A stretch of 17,330 nucleotides of DNA, taken from contig DASZZV010000106.1 of the NCBI GenBank assembly GCA_035544835.1, positions 1 to 17,330 on the forward strand, written 5' to 3'. The stretch is from DASZZV01 sp035544835. Its GTDB lineage: Bacteria; Acidobacteriota; Thermoanaerobaculia; Gp7-AA8. The position numbers were made by a program, and so were the translations under genes. Position 1 is the first letter of the stretch; each line of letters opens with the position of its first letter. Positions 1 to 7,340 of this stretch are shown piece after piece. Below the pieces are notes generated by a model. The model was given only the letters and a program-made list of their open reading frames with translations, ran no database searches and had not been told where the DNA came from.

Positions 1-374
1 GAACCGTGCAGACTCATCTCAACGAAAAACGGCGAGAGACTCGCGATGCGGTCAGCGTTTTCGTTCGTAACGAGACTGCCGTTTGTAAATATGCGAAGTA
101 CAAAGTGTCGATTGCGGGCCGCCTCGGCAATGTCGAAAAACTCCGGATGTGTGAGCGGTTCGCCTCCGGTGAGCGCGACATTCAACGTTCCCAGAGTGCG
201 CAGGTCATCCAGCACTTCTATCCACCGGGCCGCCGACATCCGTTTCAAATCGAAGTGGCGAGGGTTGTAGCAGAAGACACATCGCCAATTGCAGTGGTAT
301 GTGAGTTCGAGGTACGCGGACAGCGGCTGCGCAGCCTTTGTAGCCTGACTCAGAAGACGAGCACGTTCGGACAA
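1..374 (-). CDS. radical SAM peptide-modifying enzyme, N-terminal part (runs off left edge)
   Basis: The 124 visible residues form the start of a radical SAM domain. The [4Fe-4S]/SAM motif is CNWRCVFC (C28, C32, C35, spacing CX3CX2C), followed by the SAM-contacting GGE at about residues 70-72 (VALTGGEPLTHPEF) and a strand ending EMSLHG. Radical SAM enzymes cleave SAM reductively to a 5'-deoxyadenosyl radical. Family members beside a PqqD protein and a small peptide gene normally install crosslinks or epimerisations on that peptide. No ATG fits. I chose the TTG at 374-372 because AAGGG lies 8 nt upstream and the reading frame gives a sensible N-terminus (MSERARLLSQ). The start lies 11 nt after the PqqD-like stop, so the genes are co-transcribed. 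The C-terminal half, where a SPASM or other auxiliary cluster domain would lie, is outside the window, so the subclass cannot be named. Confidence 0.9.
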   Translation of the reverse strand, partial: MSERARLLSQATKAAQPLSAYLELTYHCNWRCVFCYNPRHFDLKRMSAARWIEVLDDLRTLGTLNVALTGGEPLTHPEFFDIAEAARNRHFVLRIFTNGSLVTNENADRIASLSPFFVEMSLHG

Positions 375-385
375 GCGAATTCCCT

Positions 386-634
386 TCAGTCGGCCTTTAC
401 CAGACCGCGTTTCTTTAGAACCTCGATGAATTGGGTGATATCTCGTTTTGCCTCGTCGTAAGCGACGCCGAATTCAGCCGTCACCTTTGAAACGATGTCC
501 TCGAGATCTTCATCAAGACTCGTCCAGACCAGTGTCCCAGTCGCGTTCAGACCGAGCGATCGTCCAGAGTCGAGGTCCACCAGGAATGCTTCTCCGTCGA
601 TCACCTGCCAGGCGATTCCAGAGGCGACGTGCAT
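386..634 (-). CDS. PqqD-like RiPP recognition element protein
   Basis: This 82-aa protein has the PqqD-family pattern: a beta-rich N-terminus (WQVIDGEAFLVDLDSGRSLG), the conserved 'LN.TG..VW' segment (LGLNATGTLVWTSL, about residues 28-41), then two helices ending in a basic 'LKKRGLV' tail. PqqD-type domains are RiPP recognition elements: they bind the leader of a precursor peptide and present it to the radical SAM partner. Its ATG follows the TAG of the upstream small peptide gene with no intervening base (TAGATG), and a GGAGCG Shine-Dalgarno sits inside the end of that gene, so translation is probably coupled. The radical SAM gene follows at once. Domain assignment is from sequence pattern; the leader-binding role is inferred from family and context. 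Confidence 0.88.
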   Translation of the reverse strand: MHVASGIAWQVIDGEAFLVDLDSGRSLGLNATGTLVWTSLDEDLEDIVSKVTAEFGVAYDEAKRDITQFIEVLKKRGLVKAD

Positions 635-796
635 CTAACTCGCTCCGGAGTTGGCAGCACACTCTACGGTAGGCTCGCCCAGTTGCTTCCCACATTGAAA
701 AGCCAGCGCACGAAGCTCGATCTCTTCTTCCCAGATGATACGAGGGCTCTCGTACTTCTTCGGTTCCGCCTGAGTGTCTTTCTGGGGTTCGGCCAT
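635..796 (-). CDS. putative RiPP precursor peptide (53 aa)
   Basis: The 53-aa peptide starts MAEPQKDTQ and ends AANSGAS. The N-terminal part is charged and leader-like. It carries a Tyr-Glu-Ser-Pro then Ile-Ile-Trp-Glu-Glu-Glu stretch (residues 15-25), followed by a short core-like region with RALAFQCGK (C35) and VEC (C46), and a small Gly/Ser/Ala tail. From memory, similar small peptides with 'Y..P.I..E...E..AL.CGK' are seen next to PqqD/radical SAM pairs; I could not search this. I chose the ATG at 796 over an upstream in-frame ATG at 841 because CAGGACG sits 6 nt before it and the hairpin at 846-867 would crowd the longer start. Placement immediately before the recognition protein and radical SAM gene is the main evidence. 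Which residues are modified is unknown; the two Cys and W22/Y15 are the obvious candidates. Confidence 0.75.
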   Translation of the reverse strand: MAEPQKDTQAEPKKYESPRIIWEEEIELRALAFQCGKQLGEPTVECAANSGAS

Positions 797-845
797 TTGT
801 CGTCCTGCCAGCACGCAGCTGGTATTTCTTGCCGCAAACAACTGA

Positions 846-867
846 CGGCCGCCCGATGGGGCGGCCG
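846..867 (-). terminator. GC-rich hairpin, possible attenuator before the RiPP genes
   Basis: A 9-bp perfect stem (CGGCCGCCC / GGGCGGCCG) with a 4-nt loop sits in the gap between the secreted-protein gene (stop at 896) and the precursor gene (start at 796). On the minus strand it is followed by GUCAGUUGUUUGC, which is only moderately U-rich, so it may be a partial terminator, an mRNA-stabilising structure or a palindromic repeat unit rather than a full stop. Confidence 0.4.
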
Positions 868-895
868 CAAGGGTATTTGGACGGTAGTCGTTGTT

Positions 896-1411
896 CTACT
901 GATTGATCGCGAACTTTACACTGGGACTGCAAGCAAAAGGCTCGCCATCGAGAAACGCTTCCGCGCTCCAGGTCCCGTACATTGAATTCATCAAAATTGG
1001 GGTTCCCGCGACTGGGAGCGATGCCGTCAACCCAAGGTACGGCTTACCAGAACCGCTCAGATCCCGAAGAACTCTCAGCGGCACCAGCTCCGGATAATTC
1101 TGCAGCCGGTGCTTCTCGCCTTTCCTTTTTGCATCTGCCGAAAACGGGAGCGAGATCGACTGATACAGGGAATGCTTCGGCGTGTAGATCCGAATCTCGG
1201 CAACATGCAAACCAATGAGTTTATTTGCCGCCGACTTCGGAAACATCGCCGTCAGCTCGATGTCGAGAATCTGCGTTACCGAGAACGTGCTAGCCTCGTT
1301 GCCTCCCGCTTGCGGCGAGCTAGCCATGAGAGCCACGCACTTCTCTCCCGCGAACAGCGGAGCCGTGAAACTCGCCAGAGCGATGACGCAACCAAGAATG
1401 ATCCTTTTCAT
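896..1411 (-). CDS. secreted protein of unknown function (171 aa)
   Basis: The ATG at 1411 has a strong AGAGGAGAGG Shine-Dalgarno. Translation gives a classical signal peptide (MKRIILGCVIALASFTAPLFAGEK, likely cleaved after LFA). The mature part of about 150 residues has alternating hydrophobic strands and only two cysteines (one near the mature N-terminus, one in FACSP near the C-terminus) that could form a disulfide. I recognise no domain. The stop of the 648-aa gene lies 20 nt upstream, so it is the third gene of an operon encoding exported proteins and should share the riboswitch-controlled transcript. The open frame extends much further upstream, but that part overlaps the neighbour and lacks a ribosome site. 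Confidence 0.8.
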   Translation of the reverse strand: MKRIILGCVIALASFTAPLFAGEKCVALMASSPQAGGNEASTFSVTQILDIELTAMFPKSAANKLIGLHVAEIRIYTPKHSLYQSISLPFSADAKRKGEKHRLQNYPELVPLRVLRDLSGSGKPYLGLTASLPVAGTPILMNSMYGTWSAEAFLDGEPFACSPSVKFAINQ

Positions 1412-1431
1412 TTGATTCCTCTCCTCTGAGC

Positions 1432-3378
1432 CTACGGGACAATCGCGAAGACTTTCCCTGCGTCGTTGCCGACGTACGCCAGCCCCGGGCCATTGTCGAT
1501 CGATGGACCACCTACCGTTGCAACACTTCCCGTTTCCAACGTCATCGCCGTGATCGCGCTGCTCGTCGCCGGACTTGTGAACTTGTACAGGTTCCCATCC
1601 CCCGAGCCGACCAGCAAATATGATCCATTGAAATTGATCGGCGATGGCGAACTGACCGCGGTCGTGCTCCACGTAGCCGCCAGCGCGCTCGTGTTCACCG
1701 GTAGCGGCGCAGCTACTCCATCCCACGGATCGGTCACACACCACACGGTGTTTGTCGTAGAGAAGAACAGCCGCTGATTGGTCGCCGACGAAGTCCAGTC
1801 GTACGCCACGTTGTACTTGACCGGCCCGTCATTCGTTGCGAACTGCTGGGACCAGATTGCCTGACCATCGCTTGCGCGATAGGCGTAGATCTCACCGACG
1901 TCGTTGCCGATGTACAGCCGGCCGCTGCGAAGCGCGGGGCTGCCATCGATGTCCTTCGCTGCTTTCGCCCACTTCGTGGCGAAGCTGCCGAATGTGGCCG
2001 CAACACCTCCTGTTGGAACGAAGCCGCTCGTGTCTTTGAGACTGAGAGCCCAAACTGTATTCGCGCTTCCTCCGCCGTTCAGGTTCCGACGAGAGGCAAA
2101 GTAAATCGTATTGGTTGCCTTCTCAGCAATACCATAACCGAGCACTACGCCGAGGTTTCCGCCGAATGCGAGGTCGCCAGTAAATGGAGTCCCCAGAGTC
2201 GCCCCGGTGAATGGATCCAGAGCGTAAATGGCGCCACTACCGTTGTTGTTGCGAACGCCGACGAAAACGGCATTGAATGAATTGCCGTACTTCTGAAGCA
2301 TCGCGATGGGCGAGCCTTGAACGATATCTCCGAGCGGAGCTGCCGTCTTCCAGATGAGAGAACCGTCGAGCCCGTCGATGCAATAGACGTTGCCGTCCTG
2401 CCCCCCGATGTAGATCTCCTTCGTGTGCCCGGCAAAGGTGAGCGAGGGAATCACGGGACGGTTCTGCGAAGGAGCGTTCAGAATGTATGGCTTCCATTTG
2501 GGCGTGGTGTTCAGAACATTGCCTGGCCACGTTCCCGAGTCGCTTGCGCCGGCGGTTCCCATCATCGAGTGCACCACGCGGTCGTTCGACGTTACATAGA
2601 CCGAACCGACGCCGGGGAACGACATGGTGGAGGCGGACGTCTGATATCCCCATCGAACAGATCCGGAGCCCGTGCCGGTCGTGTTTTGTGGCCTGCCGGA
2701 GGAGAACTTACCATTCGAAGAAAGACCGGGACCGCCGGTAACCGTGACGTTGCTAACGCAACTCTGCGCCGCCGTCGCGCAGCCCTTCTTCGCGATTACG
2801 GCGTACGAGTACACCGTACCGCCAGGGACTGTTCCCCCCGTCCCATCGGTGTACGTCCCGCTCGTGTTTCCAGTCGTTAACGTCGTAGGCGACGGTAACG
2901 GGCAAGCAACGTTGCCACTAACGCGGACGACGTCGTACGTCACTCCTGCAACCACCGTCCATGTGATCGTCACTTGATTCGGGGTCGACGTATTCGCCGT
3001 TACGCCCGCTGCCGAGCCCAACGCCGTGCAGATGGAAGTAAAAGAGGCCCTATTGGTATTGCATGAAGGTTCCACCGTGTAGCAATACGAAGTCCCGGAA
3101 ACGGCAGTCGAGTCAGCGTAACTGCTGGTTCCAGAGCCGGTGGTAAAGAGCAAGCCCGTGGTCGACACGGCGCAAGTTCCGCCGCTGACCTGCCGGTAAA
3201 TGTTGTAGGTGGCGCCGCTCGTAGTCGTCCAGTTGAGAACGACTTGTCCCGGAGTAGTGGACGCAGTCACCGCGGTGTTGTTGCAAGCGGCCGCAAACAC
3301 AGGCTTCGAGGCAGAGATAAGACAAGTGACCGCGAGTATCACCGCCGCCTTCCACGTTTTCATAGTATGTTCAGACAT
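1432..3378 (-). CDS. secreted FN3-repeat protein with C-terminal PQQ-type beta-propeller (648 aa)
   Basis: A signal peptide (about residues 1-30, ending SKPVFAAA) is followed by two fibronectin-III-like modules (about 31-118 and 121-218). These have the 'VTITW....Y.V.R' and 'TYSYAV' strand patterns and several Cys suited to disulfides. From about residue 220 to the end there are repeated propeller blades of the PQQ type, such as IYIGGQDGNVYCIDGLDGSLIW, LYIGNDVGEIYAYRASDGQAIW and LLVGSGDGNLYKFT. Such propellers are usually structural or binding scaffolds; nothing here shows an enzyme active site. The start at 3378 is supported by GGAGGG 7 nt upstream; a second in-frame ATG lies five codons in. 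It follows the 943-aa gene by 37 nt and shares its FN3 style, suggesting both act together outside the cell. Confidence 0.88.
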   Translation of the reverse strand: MSEHTMKTWKAAVILAVTCLISASKPVFAAACNNTAVTASTTPGQVVLNWTTTSGATYNIYRQVSGGTCAVSTTGLLFTTGSGTSSYADSTAVSGTSYCYTVEPSCNTNRASFTSICTALGSAAGVTANTSTPNQVTITWTVVAGVTYDVVRVSGNVACPLPSPTTLTTGNTSGTYTDGTGGTVPGGTVYSYAVIAKKGCATAAQSCVSNVTVTGGPGLSSNGKFSSGRPQNTTGTGSGSVRWGYQTSASTMSFPGVGSVYVTSNDRVVHSMMGTAGASDSGTWPGNVLNTTPKWKPYILNAPSQNRPVIPSLTFAGHTKEIYIGGQDGNVYCIDGLDGSLIWKTAAPLGDIVQGSPIAMLQKYGNSFNAVFVGVRNNNGSGAIYALDPFTGATLGTPFTGDLAFGGNLGVVLGYGIAEKATNTIYFASRRNLNGGGSANTVWALSLKDTSGFVPTGGVAATFGSFATKWAKAAKDIDGSPALRSGRLYIGNDVGEIYAYRASDGQAIWSQQFATNDGPVKYNVAYDWTSSATNQRLFFSTTNTVWCVTDPWDGVAAPLPVNTSALAATWSTTAVSSPSPINFNGSYLLVGSGDGNLYKFTSPATSSAITAMTLETGSVATVGGPSIDNGPGLAYVGNDAGKVFAIVP

Positions 3379-3415
3379 TCCGTATGCCCTCCGATGTCCT
3401 GGCCGTGAGTCGCGG

Positions 3416-6247
3416 CTAATATTTCACCCAAATCCCGTAGTTGTAGTTCTTTCCGAGAACGAGTCCGGTGTGCACGAAGAAATCGACGCTGCCCGCGGTC
3501 ACAGCACGGTTACTCAAAGCGACGCCGCATTGTTCTCCAACAGGGCATCCCGCTGTGTCGGTCGGGGCAGTCGGTTTTCGATCGGTTCGATAAACGATCG
3601 TCACCGTACTACCGGCTGAGGCCGTTGACGGATTCCACCACTCAATCGTGTTCGTCCCGGTAGCGGCATCGCCAGTCGACGTGACGGTGAACGACTGAAC
3701 GTCGTACGGGGCAGAATTGCAGCCCGCCGACGGCGAGACACCCGGGGCAATCGTCGGCTTCTGGATCAGATTCGAATCTTCGTTATTCTTCGAATCGACA
3801 GCTCGAACGATGTAGAAATATTGTCCAGGCCCCGTCAAACTATTTGTATCGGTATAAGTCGTAGAGCTGATTCCCGACGCAATCCAGCTCGAAGCGTCAG
3901 GAGTAAACCCATTCGTCGTGCTGCGGTAAACGTTGTAGCTAATCGTTCCGCCGCAATTCGAGGTCGCCGCTGCCCAACTCAGGTCTACCCCGCAGGTCGA
4001 GGCAGCACTCGCCGTCGCCGTTCCGAGCCCCGCGAACGTCGGCGCAAGCTTGCAGTCCCCGTAGGCAATCGCGTTCACGCAAGAGGACATCGCCGACCCG
4101 CACGAACCTGAGATCGCCGTTAAGGTGTAGAAATACTTCGCTGGCGCGGTGGCCGCGATGTCTTTATATGTCGTCACTCCCACGCCGACCGTCGCGTACG
4201 GGCTACCTGCCGTTGGGCAGGCCGATGATGAGCGGTAGATGCGATAGCCGGTGGTCGGAGCGATCGGCGTACTCGCCGCCCAATTGATCGTGATCTCATT
4301 CGGAGCCGTCGGCTGAGCGTTGACGCTGCCGGGGACCGATGGGGGCGTGCAGCTCACGGTTCCGCTTACGCACGAGGAGGCCGCCGAGGTCGCGCATGCT
4401 GTGGTCACGGTGACGTTGTAGGAGTAGGTCTGACCGCCGACAACTGACGTATCGGTGTAGGAGTTTGTTCCGCCAGCCACCGTGAATGTCGTCGGTGTCC
4501 CGGCACCGCACACCCCACCGGCGTAGCGGGTGACTGTGTAACTGGTCGCATTGGAGACGGCGGTCCAGCTGACCGTGATCTGACCAACGACCGTGGTGTC
4601 GTCGATCGTCACACCCGTCGGAGCCGATGGCGTGACCTTGAACGAGGAGATTCTGGTGCTCCAGTTGAACGTGCCGTTAGCCTTGAGATACTCGGTTGTG
4701 AACCAGAAGGTGCAGTCGTCCGTGGGGTCGATCTGCATCGTCGAATAATCGCCCCAACGGTTCAGAGTCGTCGTCTGCGACCCGCCACCCGCCTGAAGCA
4801 AGAGCTCGGATTGCATCGCTCCTGCCGCGTCATCGGGGACGCGGCCAGTGGCACGAATCGAGGGGAAGTCTCCAGCTGCTGAACTGCTGACGCTATATCC
4901 GACGCCGATGTTCCCGGCCTTGTCCATAGCGATACTCGGCATCCAGCGATAGCTGCTGTCCGGCGAGAAGGTCCCTTCCTGAAACTTTGCCGGAGCGGCG
5001 CCGGTCGCACCAGCGTTCCGCAGCTCGTACCAGCGGATGCCGGTAATGCCGGTCCCCGTCCCTTGTGTATCAACGCTGTGGCTGATCACCCACGCCTCAT
5101 ACGTTGGGAACTTGCGATAGCCGACGCGGTACATCAGTCGGCCCGCAAGGGAGTCGAGCTTCTGCGTCGTACCGGGCTGAGGGACACAGGTTCCCCCATT
5201 GCACGCGCGTACAAATGCAGTAACGCCAACGGTCCCATCAGGCGCATTGGTGCCCGTTCCGAATGTCGTGTTGGCTGGAGTGACCCAGTCGACATGAAAC
5301 TTCCAATAGTTCAACGCCGAAAGGGTTGAGAAGTTGTAGTGATAATTCGGCGCTCCGGTCGGAGGCGCCGTCGCGCCGTTCCAGTCGGAAGGAAGCAGGC
5401 TTCCGTAAGTATTCGCAAGCTGAACGCACTGCTCCAGCCCTGCGCCGGTCTGTCCGGCCAACATCATGGTCCGGTCATACGCGCATGCTCTCGTTCCCAC
5501 AAAAGTGTTCCCTGAAAACATGTTGTAGGTGATGTAGTAGGCATCGGGCCAGACACCCATGTGGGGGTAGTCGTTGAAGTTCGGCTGGGAGAACTCATAG
5601 CGGTAGTAGCTACCAGTAGGATCCGCCGTCTGCGAAATGGCGATGCATTGCGAGTTTGCGCCTGCTGGCACCGCGAACTGCGTCAAAACCCACCGATCGG
5701 CGAGGCGGTCATACTTCACTAAGGGATCCCCGTCGTTACTGGTCTGGCAGATTCCGCCGAACCCCGACCACAGCGAGTTCCCGACCGTCGGAGCAACCAA
5801 AACCGTACCAGTCCGACTGAAGATGGCGTAACTCGAGTTTACCCATTGCACGTAATGATTCGGCCCGATGTCTCCCGTTGTGTCAGGCGGGGCCGAAGTT
5901 ACGTTGAAGCCGTTCGCCCCATCACTGATGCCGTCGAAGTTCGCCCCGACCGTGGCGGCAAGCTGAGAAGTCATCGCCTTCCCGCTGCGACCAACCACGA
6001 GCGGATCGGGCGTACCGGTCGGACCGCCACCAAACCAAGGGGTTGGCCCTGGCTCGGGCTGCAGGTGGGGCGGTCCTGACGGCTTTAGCGCGTCCTTCGC
6101 CAAATCCCGAAGCGGAGGCGAGATATCGAACCTCACCGGCCCGTGCACCTCGGACCGGGGCGACTGCGCGAACAGCATCGTCGACGAGAGAAGGATCGCA
6201 GTAGAGATGAAGAGTTGCTTCCGGTTTCGGACCAGCGGCTGAGACAT
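3416..6247 (-). CDS. large secreted beta-propeller-like protein with C-terminal FN3 repeats (943 aa)
   Basis: The chosen ATG at 6247 has TTGGAGGG 5-6 nt upstream and gives an immediate signal peptide (QLFISTAILLSSTMLFAQ). The open frame continues 204 nt further upstream but would translate through the riboswitch leader, so I reject that extension. Residues about 95-540 form one large extracellular region with propeller-like motifs (DIGPNHYVQWVNSSYAIFSR, GDPLVKYDRLADRWVLTQF, DYPHMGVWPDAYYITYN). Four fibronectin-III-like modules follow (about 542-630, 632-720, 725-815, 835-943), several with paired Cys. The family is known from large exported proteins of environmental bacteria; the ligand is unknown. 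As first gene after the GEMM riboswitch it is the direct candidate target of cyclic-dinucleotide control, which commonly governs adhesion, surface and extracellular electron-transfer proteins. Confidence 0.9.
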   Translation of the reverse strand: MSQPLVRNRKQLFISTAILLSSTMLFAQSPRSEVHGPVRFDISPPLRDLAKDALKPSGPPHLQPEPGPTPWFGGGPTGTPDPLVVGRSGKAMTSQLAATVGANFDGISDGANGFNVTSAPPDTTGDIGPNHYVQWVNSSYAIFSRTGTVLVAPTVGNSLWSGFGGICQTSNDGDPLVKYDRLADRWVLTQFAVPAGANSQCIAISQTADPTGSYYRYEFSQPNFNDYPHMGVWPDAYYITYNMFSGNTFVGTRACAYDRTMMLAGQTGAGLEQCVQLANTYGSLLPSDWNGATAPPTGAPNYHYNFSTLSALNYWKFHVDWVTPANTTFGTGTNAPDGTVGVTAFVRACNGGTCVPQPGTTQKLDSLAGRLMYRVGYRKFPTYEAWVISHSVDTQGTGTGITGIRWYELRNAGATGAAPAKFQEGTFSPDSSYRWMPSIAMDKAGNIGVGYSVSSSAAGDFPSIRATGRVPDDAAGAMQSELLLQAGGGSQTTTLNRWGDYSTMQIDPTDDCTFWFTTEYLKANGTFNWSTRISSFKVTPSAPTGVTIDDTTVVGQITVSWTAVSNATSYTVTRYAGGVCGAGTPTTFTVAGGTNSYTDTSVVGGQTYSYNVTVTTACATSAASSCVSGTVSCTPPSVPGSVNAQPTAPNEITINWAASTPIAPTTGYRIYRSSSACPTAGSPYATVGVGVTTYKDIAATAPAKYFYTLTAISGSCGSAMSSCVNAIAYGDCKLAPTFAGLGTATASAASTCGVDLSWAAATSNCGGTISYNVYRSTTNGFTPDASSWIASGISSTTYTDTNSLTGPGQYFYIVRAVDSKNNEDSNLIQKPTIAPGVSPSAGCNSAPYDVQSFTVTSTGDAATGTNTIEWWNPSTASAGSTVTIVYRTDRKPTAPTDTAGCPVGEQCGVALSNRAVTAGSVDFFVHTGLVLGKNYNYGIWVKY

Positions 6248-6422
6248 GGAACCCTCCAAGCGGCAACAGCGGGAGCTCGTAACCCGTTCTACAGTGCAGA
6301 TTCCGCACCGTAGGAACGCGTCAATTCGTAGGAGGAGGAAGCGAAGCGAGCGGAAGAGACACAGGGGCAGTGACTGGGAGGAAAGTGACTCAGCGTTCTT
6401 CAGCGAAAACCTCATGCTTGCT
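6248..6422 (-). promoter_or_regulatory. riboswitch expression platform / 5' leader
   Basis: These 175 nt separate the aptamer from the 943-aa gene. No canonical U-tract terminator is visible. On the minus strand there is a 9-bp hairpin (6289-6297 with 6305-6313, one G-U pair, 7-nt loop) and UCCUCC stretches near 6331-6338 that can pair with the GGAGGG ribosome site (6252-6257). Control at translation initiation is therefore plausible, but this is inference from pairing by eye. No gene is seen here on either strand. Confidence 0.4.
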
Positions 6423-6505
6423 CCAATGGCAGCCGAACCATCCCGGTTCACCGGGACTTCATGCTTTGCGTCCCTACCTCACGGCAGGTTTGCTCTTTTC
6501 ATCGG
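6423..6505 (-). ncRNA. GEMM-I cyclic-dinucleotide riboswitch aptamer, A20 (cGAMP-type) variant
   Basis: On the minus strand the aptamer reads in order as follows. P1 5' arm CCGATG (6500-6505) pairs with CATTGG (6423-6428). Then AAAAGAGCAAACC leads into P2 (CCTGCC 6483-6488 / GGTAGG 6473-6478) closed by a GNRA loop GTGA. GGACGCAAAGC (6463-6473) follows, then P3 with stem TCCCGG/CCGGGA (6441-6456), then GGTTCGGCTGCCA. GCAAACC, GGACGCAAAGC, the GNRA tetraloop and the closing GCC are hallmarks of the GEMM-I class. By Vc2 numbering A18, G21, C46, A47 and C92 are conserved, while position 20 (minus-strand base of 6494) is A instead of G. A20 is the change associated with 3',3'-cGAMP recognition in Geobacter GEMM-Ib RNAs. 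It lies in the leader of the secreted-protein operon. The class is clear; ligand choice is inference. Confidence 0.9.
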
Positions 6506-6532
6506 CGATGAAAGTCGCTGATGTGTTCGGGC

Positions 6533-6561
6533 AGTATATACGAGTCGAACGGGAGCAAATA
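6533..6561 (-). promoter_or_regulatory. candidate promoter of the riboswitch-led operon
   Basis: On the minus strand TATACT (6533-6538) is a good -10 and would start transcription near 6525, about 20 nt before P1 of the aptamer, a typical geometry. The -35 is poor (TTTGCT/TATTTG region, 6554-6561, spacing 15-17), so an activator or alternative sigma factor may be involved. Based on position and motif only. Confidence 0.35.
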
Positions 6562-6672
6562 GATAACTATTCCCCGCAGGCCCGGCGCGGTGGCGATCTT
6601 TCTTGAGACCATTCGCACGCGATTCGATTTGCAGATGAGAGGAAACGGAATATCTTCGGCATCGGAGGCGCA

Positions 6673-7056
6673 ATGAACAAGCTCACACTCACGGCAATCT
6701 GCTTTCTCTTTCTCGGTTGTGCCCATGGGACAGGCGCTGTGGCGGAGGAAAAGGAGAATCAGGAGATCATGATCCAGGTTTACCGGGCGGACCTCACTCC
6801 CGAGACCGGGCCATACCGCGTTGTCATCCGCAGCCGCGGGGGAAGAAAACTGTACGACGTCGAAATGACCAATCAACGGGCGCAGCACATCCGAATCGGC
6901 TTCCGGGCTCGAAAGCTGGGCTCCCAACTTGAGGTAACCGTACCGATGGGAAAGTTCTCCGATCGCGGAGCATTCACGGGAACCATCGTTCAGTTCGGCT
7001 ATTCGAACCAGTACTGCATTACCCTGCCTCACACCTGCACACTGGTCGGAGATTGA
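6673..7056 (+). CDS. small putative lipoprotein of unknown function (127 aa)
   Basis: The ATG at 6673 is preceded by CGGAGGCGCA. The N-terminus is a short signal (MNKLTLTAICFLFLGC) whose FLGC resembles a lipobox with Cys16 as the lipidated residue. The mature part of about 110 residues is beta-rich and polar (QEIMIQVYRADLTPETGP, YRVVIRSRGGRKLYDVEM) with two Cys near the end (QYCITLPHTC) that may form a disulfide. I recognise no family. It stands alone, divergent from the riboswitch operon, sharing the 425-nt region 6248-6672 as its upstream sequence. No terminator or partner gene is evident. Confidence 0.75.
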   Translation: MNKLTLTAICFLFLGCAHGTGAVAEEKENQEIMIQVYRADLTPETGPYRVVIRSRGGRKLYDVEMTNQRAQHIRIGFRARKLGSQLEVTVPMGKFSDRGAFTGTIVQFGYSNQYCITLPHTCTLVGD

Positions 7057-7340
7057 TCGTCTCAGCGTCCACCCTCGCATCAAGCCATACCGCCCGCCCC
7101 TTCCTTGATACGCTCCAGCCCCTCCCCCAACATCATCAGAACTTGAGGGTCTGTAGATTGAACTTAACGCCGTAGGCTTTGGGGTCAGAGTCGAGCTTTG
7201 GGGTAAGGTCCGGAAAATCATTCTTAACGCCGATTGTCAGGCGAGGACCGATCCCTACGCAGAGGGGCACCGGAAAGCGAGTAGGGGCGGTCCCTCCAGC
7301 GATGGCCCGCCTCATTCCATGACCATCACTCCTCGGAGCC
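7057..7340. other. 284-nt intergenic stretch, no supported gene
   Basis: The convergent gap between the small lipoprotein and the coiled-coil gene. The minus frame 7136-7390 is open (84 codons) but overlaps the coiled-coil gene, has Pro/Arg-rich composition and no ribosome site. The part near 7280-7316 (GGGGCGG ... CCCGCC) could fold into a loose stem. Nothing else can be supported. Confidence 0.4.

Noticed and set aside
896..1744. Long version of the 171-aa protein gene starting at 1744
   Set aside because: The extra 111 residues overlap the 648-aa gene out of frame; the ATG at 1411 has an excellent ribosome site and signal peptide.
6248..6451. N-terminal extension of the 943-aa protein (open frame up to 6451)
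   Set aside because: It would translate the riboswitch leader and the P3 stem, has no ribosome site, and the internal ATG at 6247 has a strong one followed directly by a signal peptide.
6499..7221. 240-codon minus open frame
   Set aside because: Antisense to the small lipoprotein and covering the riboswitch; Arg/Ser-rich composition with no motif, a shadow of the opposite strand.
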